Source: Peromyscus leucopus (Eukaryota; Chordata; Mammalia; Rodentia; Cricetidae). From it: DNA of 64,000 nucleotides. Positions 22,490-34,638 of this stretch are shown in pieces (within the stretch, counting starts at the first letter, position 1; each line of letters opens with the position of its first letter). The translations under genes and the position numbers were made by a program. The stretch is taken from NCBI RefSeq assembly GCF_004664715.2, contig NC_051083.1:94021920-94085919 (forward strand), given 5' to 3'. The notes below the pieces were generated by a model. That model was given only the letters and a program-made list of their open reading frames with translations. It ran no database searches and was not told where the DNA came from.

Positions 22490-23540
22490 AAACCCAGTAA
22501 ACATATTTAGCTCTATGTCACCCCACTCTTCTGTTTTTCTTACCTCTCTGGCTGTATGGCTTATATTTTTCTATGGCTACTTTTCCTCTATTACTCCTTA
22601 AATGTTGGTGTCCTCTAAGATGCTGTCCACAGCTCAGTTCTCAATTCATTGTGCAGACTCTTCCTTGAGTAATTTATCTGCTGTTTTAATTCCAACGTGT
22701 CTGCTTGTATCCACACCTGTGTCATCAGCTCTCATCTCTTCTGAGAATCACTGGAACATCCATTTTTTAGCTCAGCAATTCCAACTAGTTGTTTCATAGC
22801 TTCAGTCCAAGCTAATCTTGTTGTTCTTCCTCATTTCCCCATTTCTGTGTCCCTCAAATTTCTCCTCTTCCATCTGTATTCCTTTTGAAGAACTTAGTGG
22901 CACTGCTATCCCTCGTGTGCAAACAGAAACCTGACCTTTCACTTCTCCCTCAGTTATTTTGTCCCAAAGTTCTATTTACATTTCAAATCCCTTTCAAATA
23001 TGTGCTCTCTTCATTACTTCTTACTTAACATAATGAAGTTTTTTCAGAACAGCCCTCTTACTTCAGTCCCTATCCCCTTTGAGTTTATCCTTTCCATAGC
23101 TATTTGAGTATTTATTGTACTATAAGAATTTCATCATGACAATTCCCCATTCAAAATCACATATTCTGAATTGTGTTCACACTCCTTGGAATGTCACATG
23201 GAACTTTTATGACCTATTCCGTGACAACTTCATCAACTTCCTTTCATTTCATTCCACTCCACGTTCAGTCTGTGTGCTCCGAATATCATCACTTCATTGA
23301 AGTTAGCACATTTCCTTTGGCTTTTGAGCTACTATCCCATTCTTCACACATGCCCTTCTTCCCTTAAGTAGCTGCTATTCTTTAGACCCATCTTTCCTTA
23401 CTATCCTCTTCCACTACTTATTATGACCCTATTTTACATGGTCTGTAGAAGCTTGTAATTATTCTACTTTGCTACTTTTTAAATTGTCTGTCTTCCTCTT
23501 ACTAAACCATAGGCTCCTTCAGGAAAAGGATTTACATTGG
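22490..23540 (-). mobile_element. Ancient LINE2-like relic (antisense), patchy
   Basis: Pyrimidine-rich text with tcatcagctctcatctcttc and a 3' block ctaaaccataggctccttca that resemble antisense L2 as I remember it. Very degraded. Confidence 0.35.
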
Positions 23541-24034
23541 AAAGCTAAACCCTAGAATGATGATTTTAATTTATATTATGTAAGATATCTATGAAAACCA
23601 ATCAAATTGTTTTATAGCCACAACCATATATCTTATTTTATTGTATAAGTATACATTGAAATCCTTTGAAATGAAATAAAAGATTGTTGTATTAATTGTC
23701 ACATATTTCTGCTTATTTTGTCTGGACTGCATTTTCACTCTTTGAAATTTAGATTTTCTTGGAAATTTAAAGTCCCTTCTAAATAACTGTCTTCAGTGTA
23801 CTTACCAGCTAGTTTCTCACAGTTATACATAATTGAGGTTTTTTTTTCTTTCATGAAAATATGTCGCAAATTAAAGAATTTAAGGGTTGGAAAACACTAT
23901 TATAGGCCCTGTTTTCAGTGAGTCTCAACTCATCTAAATCAATCTGTAAATAAACATATCCTAATAATACAATACAATATAATAATAATAATACAATGAG
24001 AAGTTAATATTCCTAAAATTTTCTGGCCTGATTT
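23541..24034. other. Unannotated intergenic DNA
   Basis: AT-rich, no clear feature. Confidence 0.4.
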
Positions 24035-24120
24035 CAGTTCCACAGAGAAAGAGGAAGGAAAGAACTGACTTCTGAAAGCTGTCCTCTGACCTCTACAAGA
24101 GTGTACTCCCACACATCCAT

Positions 24121-24161
<41 letters not shown>

Positions 24162-24180
24162 AAGAATAAATAAAAGAAAA
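24035..24180 (+). mobile_element. 3' half of a B3 SINE with CA tail
   Basis: aaagaactgacttctgaaag, ctgtcctctgacctctacaa, then (CA)16 at 24124-24155 and an A-rich end. Confidence 0.65.
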
Positions 24181-24794
24181 AAAAGAATATTTTGGGGAGG
24201 CATGTTGAGAATGGAATAGACGCAAAACTAGAGAAGAGACCAAAGGAGTTGACTATAGCTGGGTAATAGGTTGAGAAATTTGGGTAGTAAAATCATTGAG
24301 ATGAGACTGGTGTTTAGATATGGGCAGAGTGAAAGCAGTGGGAGCAACAGATGATGTCAGTAATTGAGGAGGTGCTATAGGATAAAGAATAGGAATTTCA
24401 TTTTGGACATGTAAACTCAAGGTGCTTGTGGGAACTTCTCAGGCTTGAAATAAAAATCTGCCCAGGTGTTAGACTGAGGTGTTATTAGGATGCAGCAAGA
24501 AAAATGGAAACAGTGAAAATGGAGGGGACTACTTCAGAGCATTTGGGAAATGGAAAAAGCCAAGGGCTGAGGGTGGAATCCTGGGTAACACCCACAGTTT
24601 AGGGGCTGATTGATGGGGGAGAAGATGTTACAAAGGACAAAGTAAAAATATTAAGGTGTACAGGGAACTAGGAAACCAAAAAATGTCATGGAAACCAAAC
24701 AAAAAGGGAAAGAGAAGCAGCATCAAATGACATGGAAAGGTTTTGTGAAATAGAAAATCATGTTTAATGATTTGATAAAATGAAAATAACACAA
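24181..24794. other. Old interspersed sequence, unidentified
   Basis: Purine-rich, reads like a decayed mammalian repeat; family not recognised. Confidence 0.3.
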
Positions 24795-25162
24795 TGTCTT
24801 AGTTACTTTTCTATTGCCATTACCAAGGCAACTTATATAAGAAGGAGTTTATTTGGGCTTGCTTACAGTTTCAGAGGGTTAGAGTTAATGACCGTCATCA
24901 TGTCAGGGAGCATGGCAGCAGGCAGGTGTGGTGCTGGAGCAGTAGTTAAGAGCTTACATTCTGATCCACAGCCAGGAGGCAGAGAAAGAGAACTAACTGG
25001 GAATGGCATGAACTTCTGAAACCTCAAAGCCAACCCCTAGGGACGCACCTCCTCGGGAAAGGCCACAGCTCCTCCTAACCCTTCCCAAACAGTTCTATCG
25101 ACTAGAGACCAAGCATTCAAAGATATGAGCCTATGGGGGCCATTCTCATTTAAACCACCACA
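24795..25162 (+). mobile_element. MT-type MaLR solo LTR (older subfamily)
   Basis: TGTCTTAGTTACTTTTCTAT...CCACCACA; 5-bp flanks cacaa/caaaa (4/5). Confidence 0.8.
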
Positions 25163-26204
25163 CAAAACTGTACTTTTTTCTTGTCTCATCTAGTAGCTTC
25201 ATCAAAAAAAAAATCAAATTTCAAATTTATTGAATATTGACTCCCTTTAACAGAGAATCTTAGAATTTTTATTATGATGATATATATTTATTGACCAGAT
25301 GCTAGCCATTGTTCAAGGGCCATCATTAAACAAGACAGATTGGGTACACACAATTTGGAGTTTATTATTGAAATGTAATGTAGCACATCGCTTAGGGGCC
25401 AGGGTCTAAATCCTGGAACCATCACCAACTCAGCTATGAGACTGAGAATAAATTACTTAATGTTTCAGTCTTCATTTCCTAATCTACAAAATGAGTCAAT
25501 TAAGGATTATTTTCAATATGTTATTATAAATATTAAAAGAGTTAATGCATGTGAAGTGTTCAGAACAGTGCCAAATATACAAAAAAAAGCTTAATAAATA
25601 TTAGTTATTGTTTTGGTGTGGCGGGAGGTGGAGGAAATCAACAAATAAGAATATAACATTTTAGGATAGGTATAATAGAAATAATTAAAATAGCTAAATT
25701 TTAAAGCACATAAAGTAAATTAGTGTGGCTACTTTAGATTGGATAGAGTCATTTGAGACAATATTGTTTATGTTAAATTTTGAATAAAAAGGATCATTTA
25801 TAAGGATTTTTTGCAGTGTTTGCTCCAGATTGAACAACTTTACTCTTTGTTCCAAATCTGATCTACATTCTCATTCTGAAAGTAAAGTTTTATTGTTTAT
25901 GCATCGTTATGGTTACTTTTGCAGTAACAGCAGAGCTGAGTAGTTGGGATAGAGATCATATGCCCCACAAAGCCTGAAATATTTCCATATGCCTACAACA
26001 GAAAAAGCTTTGGTTATCTCTGCTCTAGGCAGAGGGAACAATAACTGCAAAAGCTATAAGCATGAACCAATGTAGAGTGCTCAAAGAACCAAAAGAAATA
26101 CTGAGATGGGTAAGAGCAATACTGATGTGTCTGACTTCAAGCCAACTTTTATTTCCACTGATCATTGCCTTGCAAATCCCACCTTTTCCCCTTCTCTTCT
26201 ACTT
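25163..26204. other. Unannotated intergenic DNA
   Basis: AT-rich; no gene or clear repeat. Confidence 0.4.
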
Positions 26205-26340
26205 TTTGTTAGACAGGGTCTCACTATGTAGCCCTGGCTGGCCTTCAACTTGCTATGTAGATCAGACTAGCCTCAAACAGAGATCTGCCTGTCTTTGCCT
26301 CTTGTGTACTGAGATTAAAGACAGGTACCACCAAACCTTG
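26205..26340 (-). mobile_element. B1 SINE
   Basis: agacagggtctcactatgta, gccctggctggccttcaact, gagatctgcctgtctttgcc, ggtaccaccaaacc. Confidence 0.8.
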
Positions 26341-26472
26341 TCACATACTTCCCTTATAATAGCTGCTTCATTTCTAGTCTTTTAATTTGATATTAATACT
26401 CTCCCCTGCTTTTGGGTATTCCTAAGGATCACCAACAGCATATCATTGATATCTGTGTGTATTCATGTTCAT

Positions 26473-26477
26473 GTGTG

Positions 26478-26538
<61 letters not shown>
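26473..26538. repeat. (TG)n microsatellite
   Basis: About 30 TG units with a short interruption at the start. Confidence 0.95.
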
Positions 26539-26541
<3 letters not shown>

Positions 26542-26549
26542 CAAGTACC

Positions 26550-26830
26550 CATGTGGAGGCTAGAGTTACCTAAACTTTAGGTGCTAGCTCTCATGGACCA
26601 TCCATCTTATTTGAGACAGAGTCTCATTAGAACCTTTGGCTCCTATTTAGACTAGGCTGGGTGGCCAGTGACTCCCCAGGGATCCACCTATCTCTACCTC
26701 TCCAGTACTGGTATTAGAAGCATGTGTCACTTTGTTCAGATTCTATGTATGTCCAGGGATCAAATTCAAGACATCATTCTTGCATGGAAAGCATCTTATC
26801 AACTGAACTATTTCCATACTCACTTCACCA
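26550..26830 (-). mobile_element. B4-like composite SINE, degraded
   Basis: B1-like part (ttgagacagagtctcattag, tagactaggctgggtggcc) followed by an ID-like part (ccagggatcaaattcaagac, catcttatcaactgaactat). Confidence 0.5.
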
Positions 26831-26938
26831 GTCTTTTCCAGATTGTCAGTGATGTAGTAATAATTCTATGAGGCAATAACATTTGAACATTTGAGCAACA
26901 CTGTTCACCTACTGTAGGCCAGTTCATTCTTAATAGGT

Positions 26939-27307
26939 CGTCTTAGGGTTTCTATTGCTGTGAAGAGAAACCATGACTATGACACCTCTTATAAAGTAAA
27001 ACATTTAATTGGGAGTGGCTTACAGTTTCAGAGGTTTAGTCCATTATTGTCATGGTGAGAAGAATGGTGGCATGTAGGCATATGTGGTGCTAGAGAAGGA
27101 GCTGAGAGTTAGTTCTACATTTTGATCTGCAAGCAGCAGAAGGAGACTGAGAGCTTCTAAGCGAGCTTGAGCTTCTGAGACTACAAAGTGGGCACCAACA
27201 GTGACACAATTCCTCCAACAAGGCCACACTTCCTAATAGTGCTATTCATTATGAGCCAAGGATTCAAACACATGAGTCTATGGGGCAATTTCTATTCAAA
27301 CCACCAC
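26939..27307 (+). mobile_element. MT-type MaLR solo LTR
   Basis: Body is a clear MT LTR. A perfect 5-bp duplication taggt lies at 26934-26938 and 27308-27312. The first base is C instead of T, a CpG/TpG change. Confidence 0.88.
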
Positions 27308-27351
27308 TAGGTTTATATTAACAGGATGCACTGTCTCCAATTGTTGCCTTA

Positions 27352-27532
27352 TTTTAAAGATTTATTTATTTTATACATATTGATGTTTTGTTTGCACATA
27401 CATCTGCAGAGCAGAAAAGGGCATCAGATCCCATAAAAGGTTGTGAACTGCCAAATGGGTGCTGGGAATCGAACTCAGGACCTCTGGGGAAGCAACCAGT
27501 GCTCTTAAACACTGAGCCATCTCTCCAGCCCC
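27352..27532 (-). mobile_element. B2 SINE
   Basis: Reverse-strand B2 with tail ttaaagatttatttatttta, cagaaaagggcatcagatcc, tcgaactcaggacctctggg, ending actgagccatctctccagcc. Confidence 0.92.
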
Positions 27533-27640
27533 TTCATTGTCTTATTTTAAAGTTGCATTCTGATCTACTTCATTTCACAAGTGAACCTTTTGATTAGGAT
27601 TTACTGCTTTGAATCTTAATTTAACATTGTTCAATATTCA

Positions 27641-27641
<1 letters not shown>

Positions 27642-27684
<43 letters not shown>
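27642..27684. repeat. (CA)n microsatellite
   Basis: About 21 CA units. Confidence 0.95.
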
Positions 27685-27686
<2 letters not shown>

Positions 27687-27755
27687 TATCTAAATATCTA
27701 TGGCAGTGCTTCCAAACTGTATTTTGAAGATTGTAGGGCATTGTAAGATGTTGCT

Positions 27756-27836
27756 TTACTGTGGTGTTAGAGATGGAATCCAGTGCCTTACACATGCTAA
27801 ACAAGCATTCTACTATGAGCTACATTCCCACCCCAC
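27756..27836 (-). mobile_element. ID SINE
   Basis: Reverse complement of the tRNA-Ala-like head: gatggaatccagtgccttac, acatgctaaacaagcattct, atgagctacattccca. Confidence 0.65.
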
Positions 27837-28749
27837 TGTGAGATGTTAATAAGTGGATAGACCATAAATGTTTCATGGTCAAACATGTTGGGGGAAATGT
27901 TAAACAAAGTACAAATAGATTTTATTTCTGGCAGAACTTCTTAGAGTCTTAATATGCTAATGTGTGCTGTGAGACTATGAAAGAGACTGTAGCATTTTCT
28001 ACACATCTTTGATCAAATCCTCCTTTTCTCATAATGCCAGTTAATGTTTTAAAGGACGCTAAATTTATAGAGCCAGTTTAAAAATTAGAATATAGGTAGT
28101 TGAGATCTGAGTCATGTGTCTGACCTCCCATCATGAGCCTGTTATGACTATACTAGTTCTGTATTCTCAGTATGGATTGAAAATTAGGGTAAATCTAGGT
28201 CAGGTTGCAAAGGTCATTTCTGGACCATATTCTTTGATCGGTTTACTTATATTATGTGGCAAATACTAGCATTTACTGTGATCCAGGTCCTGTTTGATGT
28301 ATTAGAGGTACACCAGTGATAGAGATAGGCAAAACTTTCAGTCTCATGGACTGCATATTTGTGTTTGTGCATAGATATGTGAGTGTATATATGTGAGTGC
28401 ATAAAATAAACATGTGATTTTTTTAATCTGGTGATAAGTTTCCAAAAGAAAAGACTAGGCTACTACATTAGAGGATGATGGAGACAAAGAGAAGGGGCTA
28501 ATTTAGATAGAGTGTTCAGAAAGGATTGTCTGATTAGGTGCTATGTAATCTGACAGCCATGTGGAGAGTGGAAGGAAGAACATTGCAGAAGAAGGAAAAG
28601 AGTAGTGGAGTTCTGGGTGTGTGGGTGTGTGTCTGTGTCTAAGAGCAGTGTGCAGTTCCAGGGGTGTCAGAAGGCCAGTGTGCTTAGATTGTCATGGGCA
28701 AGGATGAGAGTTGGATAAGATGAAGTTGGAGAGTTTGGCAGAGAATGGC
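27837..28749. other. Unannotated intergenic DNA
   Basis: No recognisable gene or clear repeat. Confidence 0.4.
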
Positions 28750-28846
28750 TGTATTAGTCAGGGTTCTCTAGAGGCACAGAACTTATGGAATGAATCTCTC
28801 TCTCCCTATCTCCCTGTATATCTCTCTATCTGTCTCTCTATCATCT

Positions 28847-28908
<62 letters not shown>

Positions 28909-29383
28909 ATCTGTCTGTCTGTCTGTCTGTCTACATGGGAATTTATTGGAATGACTTGCAGGCTGCAGTCCAACAATGGCTAGCTGTGAGAGGAAAGTCC
29001 ATGGATCTAGAGTTGTTGAGTTCCACGAGGCTGTGTGTCTCCTTTGGTCTTCTGTATATGCTGGAATCCTGAAGAAGTAGGCTAGAATGCTAGTGAAGGA
29101 ATGGATGTGCTGACAAGGTGAGGGCAAACAGGCAAACAATGAACACTTCCTTCTTCCATTGTCCTTATCTAGGCTTCCAGCAGGAGGTGTGGCCCAGGTT
29201 AAAGGTGTGCCTTCCTGCCTCAAGATCTGGATCAAAGAAGTGTCATCCTGCCCCAACATCCAGATCAAAGGCATGTAGTCTTCCTGCCTCAAGATCTGGA
29301 TCACAAGTGTGCCCTCCATTTCCGGAGGATTGTAGTTCATTCCAGACATAGTCAAGTTGACAACTAAGAACAGCCATTACAAC
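28750..29383 (+). mobile_element. Rodent LTR-like dispersed element with microsatellite and internal tandem units
   Basis: Begins TGTATTAGTCAGGGTTCTCT, ends cagccattacaaca. Contains (TCTA)n at 28846-28908, (CTGT)n at 28911-28931, and three tandem units of about 35-40 bp built on cctgcctcaagatctggatc (29210-29306). Family name not certain; flanking duplications not resolved. Confidence 0.6.
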
Positions 29384-30349
29384 AGCTAATACCTGGTCTT
29401 GCATACCTTATGCAATTTGAAACTTCTTTTAATGGCAATGAGAGGAGACTCAAGAGTTTTAAGCAGGGAATGAAGCTTTAAATGATAGGATTTCCATTTT
29501 GAAAGGATGACTGGCCAGTGTGATTAATGTAAGTAAAAGTGAGAAAATGAAAATCTGACTTGATTATAAGTACTGGGGCATAGAAAGTGTCAAGGATGAC
29601 AACCCTAGTCTGGTTTAAGTAGTTAGATGATGCCACTAAATGAAATGAGGAGAGGTAGAAAGGAAGAGTTCATTTTTGACCACACTGTTAGCATTGCCGA
29701 TGAGGCAGCCAGGTAGAGATGTAAAATGCTTATAAGAATATGCAAGCTTGGCCCAGAGGGAGAAGACTGAGCTGAAGATGAAACTGGGATCCATCAGTAT
29801 ATGGATCATACTGGAAATCGTAGGACTAGAGGATGTCTCATAGGAGTGAGTATTTATGGAAAGGAGAACCAAGGCTTGAGCTCTGGGGTATAGTCTTCAG
29901 GAGCAATAAAGCAGGAGGAAGAAACAGTTGAGGAAAAGGTAGTGAGACGGTAGGAAAACCAGGAAAGGTGTGATGTTGTGAAAGCCAGACAGGAAGTACC
30001 TGACACTGCTGATTGGGAAGGCCTGGACAGCAGTAAGGGTTAGGCTTGACCTGATGGCACATTAAAACTCCAGGAACAATACAATGCAGATAGTAACCAT
30101 ACATGTTTATTACAGCAATTCAGAAAAGTTACAAAACTGATGAAAGCGGAGCCGAGTATAAATAAAATAAGCACCAGGCACATGCTATTTCTCCACGTTA
30201 GGAACATAATTATTTTGAACCACTCTCTCTCAAGCAGCCTTTGGAGTCTGTTCACCACTAGAGTTTTAGAACAGTGTCCTATTGACGAGACTATGCCAAA
30301 AGTGCTTTTCTTCTCACCATCCTGTAAAGAGCTGCTTGGTTAGAAAAGC
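29384..30349. other. Unannotated intergenic DNA
   Basis: No clear feature; purine-rich text in the first half may be a decayed repeat. Confidence 0.35.
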
Positions 30350-31490
30350 CTTTGGTCAACCTCTGGATTTCAGACAAGTAGCTGCTTCTTTTGAGAGCAG
30401 TCTAAGGTCCCCTTCTGCAGAAGCAATGATGCTCTTGTATAACAAAATCACCCTTCTGTGATTTTTTCCCCCATCTGGAACAGACAGGCCTCTGTGCTGT
30501 TCTCTGAAGAAAGTATCTGGCGCCACTCCCTCCCCCTTACATTCTCAGCTGGAAAAAAATAGCCCATGAGCTGTCCCTTTCATACTGCGGGCCTGTGGGG
30601 TGGTAAGTCTGCTCCAGATTAATTCAATTCAACACCTCCAGCTGCATCTGTCAGACATCTTTTTTTATGGGCCAGATTTATTTTGTTAATAGGATCAACA
30701 TATGTTATATACAAAGGTAACCATTAAATAATTATAAACAAATAATTTCATCACACATTCCCAGCCAATTTTGCATCTCCTGCCAGATACAAAACATTTA
30801 CTTTAATAAATTTACAGTGAGCAATTTGCATAAAACCATTGAAAGTGGGGATATTTTCAAAGCAGATGCTTATGTGATGTGATTAGGAAAATCTCCCCAT
30901 CCCCCATTCCCACCCACACAAGCCATTAGTCATTCCTTTGAATTAATACATTGAAGGCCTCTGTTAAAATTAAAATATTATCTCCTAATAGAGAGACAAA
31001 TGAAGCTATTAACATTTAGCTTGAGTTAGTTGATTGAATTCCTTAATCACTTAGCAAGGTCCTTTGTGAAAGCGACCCAGCAGCTGTTAAGTTTTGAGGA
31101 GGGAAAGGAAAGGTCCAGAACGTTCCCTTGGAGGGAAGTTCTGTACAGAGCTCTGGTAAGCCAGGGCCCCTTTCTGAAACACTGGAAACCCAGGTGCATG
31201 GGAGAGGGCTAAAATTCAAAGGATGGGCTCATTTCTAAAAGGTGAGAAAAGCCATTAAAGGCAAATCTCCTTTGCTGTCAGTTCCGCCAAGAGTGAGCTA
31301 GATTTACTCAGGTACATGCCTAATGCAAGTGGTCATTTCTTTACCTTTTAGAAAAGTCTCCATTGCTCTGTGGGGATCTTACCAAGTGAGACTGAAGAAC
31401 AATTCGCAGGGCCCAACTGATTTCTCTCTTCAATTTGTGACTCAATTTTTTTTTGTAGATATACTTTTTCTGTTTTGTTTTAAACTATCA
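30350..31490. promoter_or_regulatory. Repeat-free stretch, candidate conserved non-coding element
   Basis: About 1.1 kb with no SINE, LTR or LINE sequence, in a region otherwise filled with them, 3.7 kb upstream of the MID2 island. AT-rich with many TAAT-type homeodomain cores and a CAGCTG E-box at 31081. Function inferred from texture only. Confidence 0.35.
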
Positions 31491-31525
31491 AACAGCATTT
31501 TCTCCTCCCCTCCCCTTTTTTTTGT

Positions 31526-31672
31526 ATTTTAGAGACAGAATTTCTCTGTGTAATAGCTCTAGCTGTCCTGGAACTTGCTCTGTAGACCAAGGTGGCCTTC
31601 AACTCACAGAGATCCTCCTGCCTCAGCCTCCCGAGGAGTGCTGAGATCAAAGGTATGTGCCACCATGCTAGT
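31526..31672 (-). mobile_element. B1 SINE (older)
   Basis: agagacagaatttctctgtg through gtatgtgccaccatgctagt. Confidence 0.85.
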
Positions 31673-31688
31673 CTCAAAACAAATTCTT

Positions 31689-31850
31689 TTTTGGGGGGTG
31701 GGGTTCAAGACAGATTTTCTTTGTGCAGTTTTAGTGCCTGTCTTGGATCTCACTCTGTAGACCAGGCTGGCCTCAAACTCACAGAGATCCGCCTGGTTCT
31801 GCCTCCCAAGTGCTGGGATTAAAGGCATGCACCACTGCCCCCCCCCCCGG
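31689..31850 (-). mobile_element. B1 SINE with perfect 16-bp target duplication
   Basis: Full-length B1. Target ctcaaaacaaattctt is exact at 31673-31688 and 31851-31866. It landed directly next to an older B1. A C10 run sits at its head. Confidence 0.95.
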
Positions 31851-32029
31851 CTCAAAACAAATTCTTAATGCAGAATATGCAGTTATCAAAAGATTTCCAT
31901 AAATACTAACGTTAGTTCTAGGTTCACATTGTGTACAGGGTGTTACTGGACTCTTCTATACATGTGGTGACACACATATAATTTGCTCACACAAGTGGGA
32001 ATGATTTACACTTGTTCAGTATACTTCCT

Positions 32030-32290
32030 CTTTTTTCACTTGTTTTCTGTGGTAGAATATACATAACATACAATGTGCCACTTTAACTACTTTTCAGGTT
32101 CAATTAGTTGCAGTAAGTACTTTCATGAAAGAAATTATTTGTAGAAAAATTTCAAAATCCCAGACGGAAACCATGTATGCTTTAAACAACTCCTCATTCC
32201 CTCCTGCCCCTGGCCCCTAGTAACTGTCATTCTATCTCTATGATCCTTCCTCTTTTAAATTAATTGTAAAAATTCAATGAAAAAGTTTGA
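32030..32290 (-). mobile_element. Ancient L1M-type fragment
   Basis: Antisense L1M order: gtggtagaatatacataaca, caatgtgccactttaactac, aacaactcctcattccctcc, ctggcccctagtaactgtca. Confidence 0.65.
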
Positions 32291-32326
32291 GAAATACTAA
32301 ACAACATATACAATACTGGATGCTGC

Positions 32327-32794
32327 CTGTCATGGTTTGGGTCTGAAACATTCCCCGAAGAGCTTATGCATTGAAGGCTTTGTCCTCACTGGACCAATCA
32401 ATGTTCAGAGGTGGGCCTTCAGGAATGAACTTTAACATCCTCAATTGATTTGTCCATTGATGCATGCATGGTTTAAAGGATTATTGGGAGGTGGTAGAAA
32501 CTCAAGGTGGGACCTGGGTATTATAGGAAGTAGGCCCTTGGGGTGCGTGCCCTCCAATGGTATACGGGGACTCTGAACTCTTCTTCCTACCCTTCTCTTC
32601 TTCCTTCTCTCTCCTTGCTCCTTCCTATGAGGCAAGCTACTTTACTCCATCATAATGTTCTACTTCACTGTAGGCTCACAAACTGTAGGACCAGTGACTA
32701 TGGACCGAACATTCTGAAATCCTAATCCCAAACAAATCTTTCCTCCTAAATTGTTTCTCAGATTTTCATCACAGTGACAGAGAGCTGACTAACA
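32327..32794 (-). mobile_element. Ancient MaLR (MLT/MST-like) LTR
   Basis: TGTCATGGTTTGGGTCTGAA...gctgactaacaca; includes gttcagaggtgggccttcag and ttgggaggtggtaga. Matches the antisense of an old MaLR LTR. Confidence 0.6.
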
Positions 32795-33179
32795 CATTTT
32801 CCCTCCTAGGACTGACCTCCAGGTAACCAGCACAACCAGTTTCTGAGGTATCTTTACAGAGACCACGTACGTATATACAAAGTACCTCCTTTCTTTTCTC
32901 ACCACTTGCTAGGAGCATATCACACCCAGTTTTGTACTTACCTTTTCCCCCACTAATATCCTAGGTCCCTCAGCAGGCAGACTAACTCTAGACAAATGTC
33001 TGTATAGAGCACACACACACCAAATATACATAGAATTATTTTTTAACACTTATGTAGTACATTTGCCCACTCTGCTATGCCAGAATCAGCAGACGTTTCT
33101 GACTCATTAACTAAAAGAAAAAAAAAATAATCAAGTGTTTCTTTGTGCCACAAGTCCCATGGCATAGAATTTACTCCTC

Positions 33180-33560
33180 TGACCATTTCCCAGGATACAG
33201 TATATATTATCAACCCTATGCAACAAATCCCTAGAATTGCCCCCATCATTTTATTTTGCATTTTCCTGGTGGATAGTCATGTTGAACATCTTATTATCTA
33301 CTATCCCCCCCTTTTTGAGAAATACCCATCCCTTTGTCCTTTGCCCATTTTAAAACACAGGACTCCTTTATATATTCTATATATTCTATATTCTATATAT
33401 ATTCTATATATATATATATATGGTTTTCCAGTATTTTCTCCCATTCCCAACTGTGTTGATTGTGTGCTCTGCTGCGTAGGTGTTAGGTGCTCTGTAGTCT
33501 CGTTTGTCATTTGCTTTTCTTGTCTGTGCTTGGGTATGACGCATTAGGTTTCACATCTCC
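33180..33560 (-). mobile_element. Probable L1 relic with AT-rich microsatellite
   Basis: tttgtcctttgcccatttta and ttccagtattttctcccatt are typical of antisense L1. An imperfect (TATATATTC)n / (TA)n tract lies at 33365-33421. Confidence 0.45.
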
Positions 33561-34407
33561 CAGTGCTGCACTTCCCTTAAGGTAATGTGATTGGGTTTTC
33601 CCCTTCATTTCCACTCCAGAGTTCTCTAGCACACTGTTTAACAGCGCTGTTGGCTGACTGCTATTGGTTCCCGGACAGGACACACCCAACTACCTTCATT
33701 TTTTTTTTTTTTCTGGATTTGTTCTCAAGCACTATAACAGGAGGCTCACGTGAGAAGGACTGTTTTCTGATTGCTTTCCTCTTCTCTCTTTTTGAGTGGA
33801 GCTCAAAACAGTATCCTCTGGAGCAGCTTCCTTCTCTCATCCACCTTAAGTGGAGCAGTGGTCTTTGAGCCAATGATAGGTCAATAGGCAGGCTGACTCC
33901 TAAGCAATGGGAGGCTCCTGGGTTGCAAATGGACCTATCATCTTACTAGTGACATCGAATTCCTGGATGGCTAGCATCTGCCTCATTGACCTCTTGTTAA
34001 TGGCCATCTTGTCTTGTTGGTCAAGGATCTGAAGGTGCAAAAGAAATCTTACCCACCATACACTTTTAGGGTTTGAATCCACCCCAACAACTTGTGCCCA
34101 AGGCCAATAGAACACAGCCATTCTCCCTTTGTAAAAAGAAAAAGGGGTTGGGTTTCCTTCAATTGTCTGCCCTTCTCTGTCTCCACTATTTTTGTTTTAC
34201 TTTCTAGTTAACTTTGCATAGAACAGCTTCACCAGTAGGACCTGTGTGGAGGATCCAGGCAGACTCTTCTCATTGGCGGGTGTAACGGCCTTTTCCTTGC
34301 TCTAATCTGGGGGTTTGTGGAGGTAGTGGGTGGTGGGTGGGAGAAGAGTTTGGCCATAGTCTTCCCTCTGCACTTCACACGTAGTACCCGCCCGCAGACA
34401 CACGCAC

Positions 34408-34408
<1 letters not shown>
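33561..34408. other. Upstream flank of the MID2 promoter
   Basis: No repeat or gene recognised, apart from a T run at 33699-33712. Confidence 0.4.

Positions 34409-34474
<66 letters not shown>
34409..34474. repeat. (AC)33 microsatellite at the edge of the MID2 promoter
   Basis: Uninterrupted 66 bp, ending about 115 bp before the CpG island. Alternating purine-pyrimidine sequence of this length can adopt Z-DNA. Confidence 0.95.
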
Positions 34475-34476
<2 letters not shown>

Positions 34477-34638
34477 CTGCTCAGGCCCCTTCTCCCTGTG
34501 TCTTCCATCAAGATGACAGGGCGCTGGAGAAAAGGCTGCTGGAATCAGCTGGTAGGTACAGTAGTAATCTGAACCCCACCCACCCGCTGCCTTTGCTTGC
34601 TCAGGTTTCTCCGGTCACTCCTGCCAGGGGAGAAAACA

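Noticed and set aside
28846..28931. CRISPR-like or satellite array
   Set aside because: Simple tetranucleotide microsatellite with no spacers; no CRISPR is expected in a mammalian genome.
28900..29355. 151-aa antisense ORF with repeated Gln-Ile-Leu-Arg-Gln-Glu motif
   Set aside because: Produced by three tandem units inside a dispersed LTR-like repeat, not a gene.
32543..32725. Small ORF near a CCAAT-like motif
   Set aside because: Falls inside an ancient MaLR LTR.
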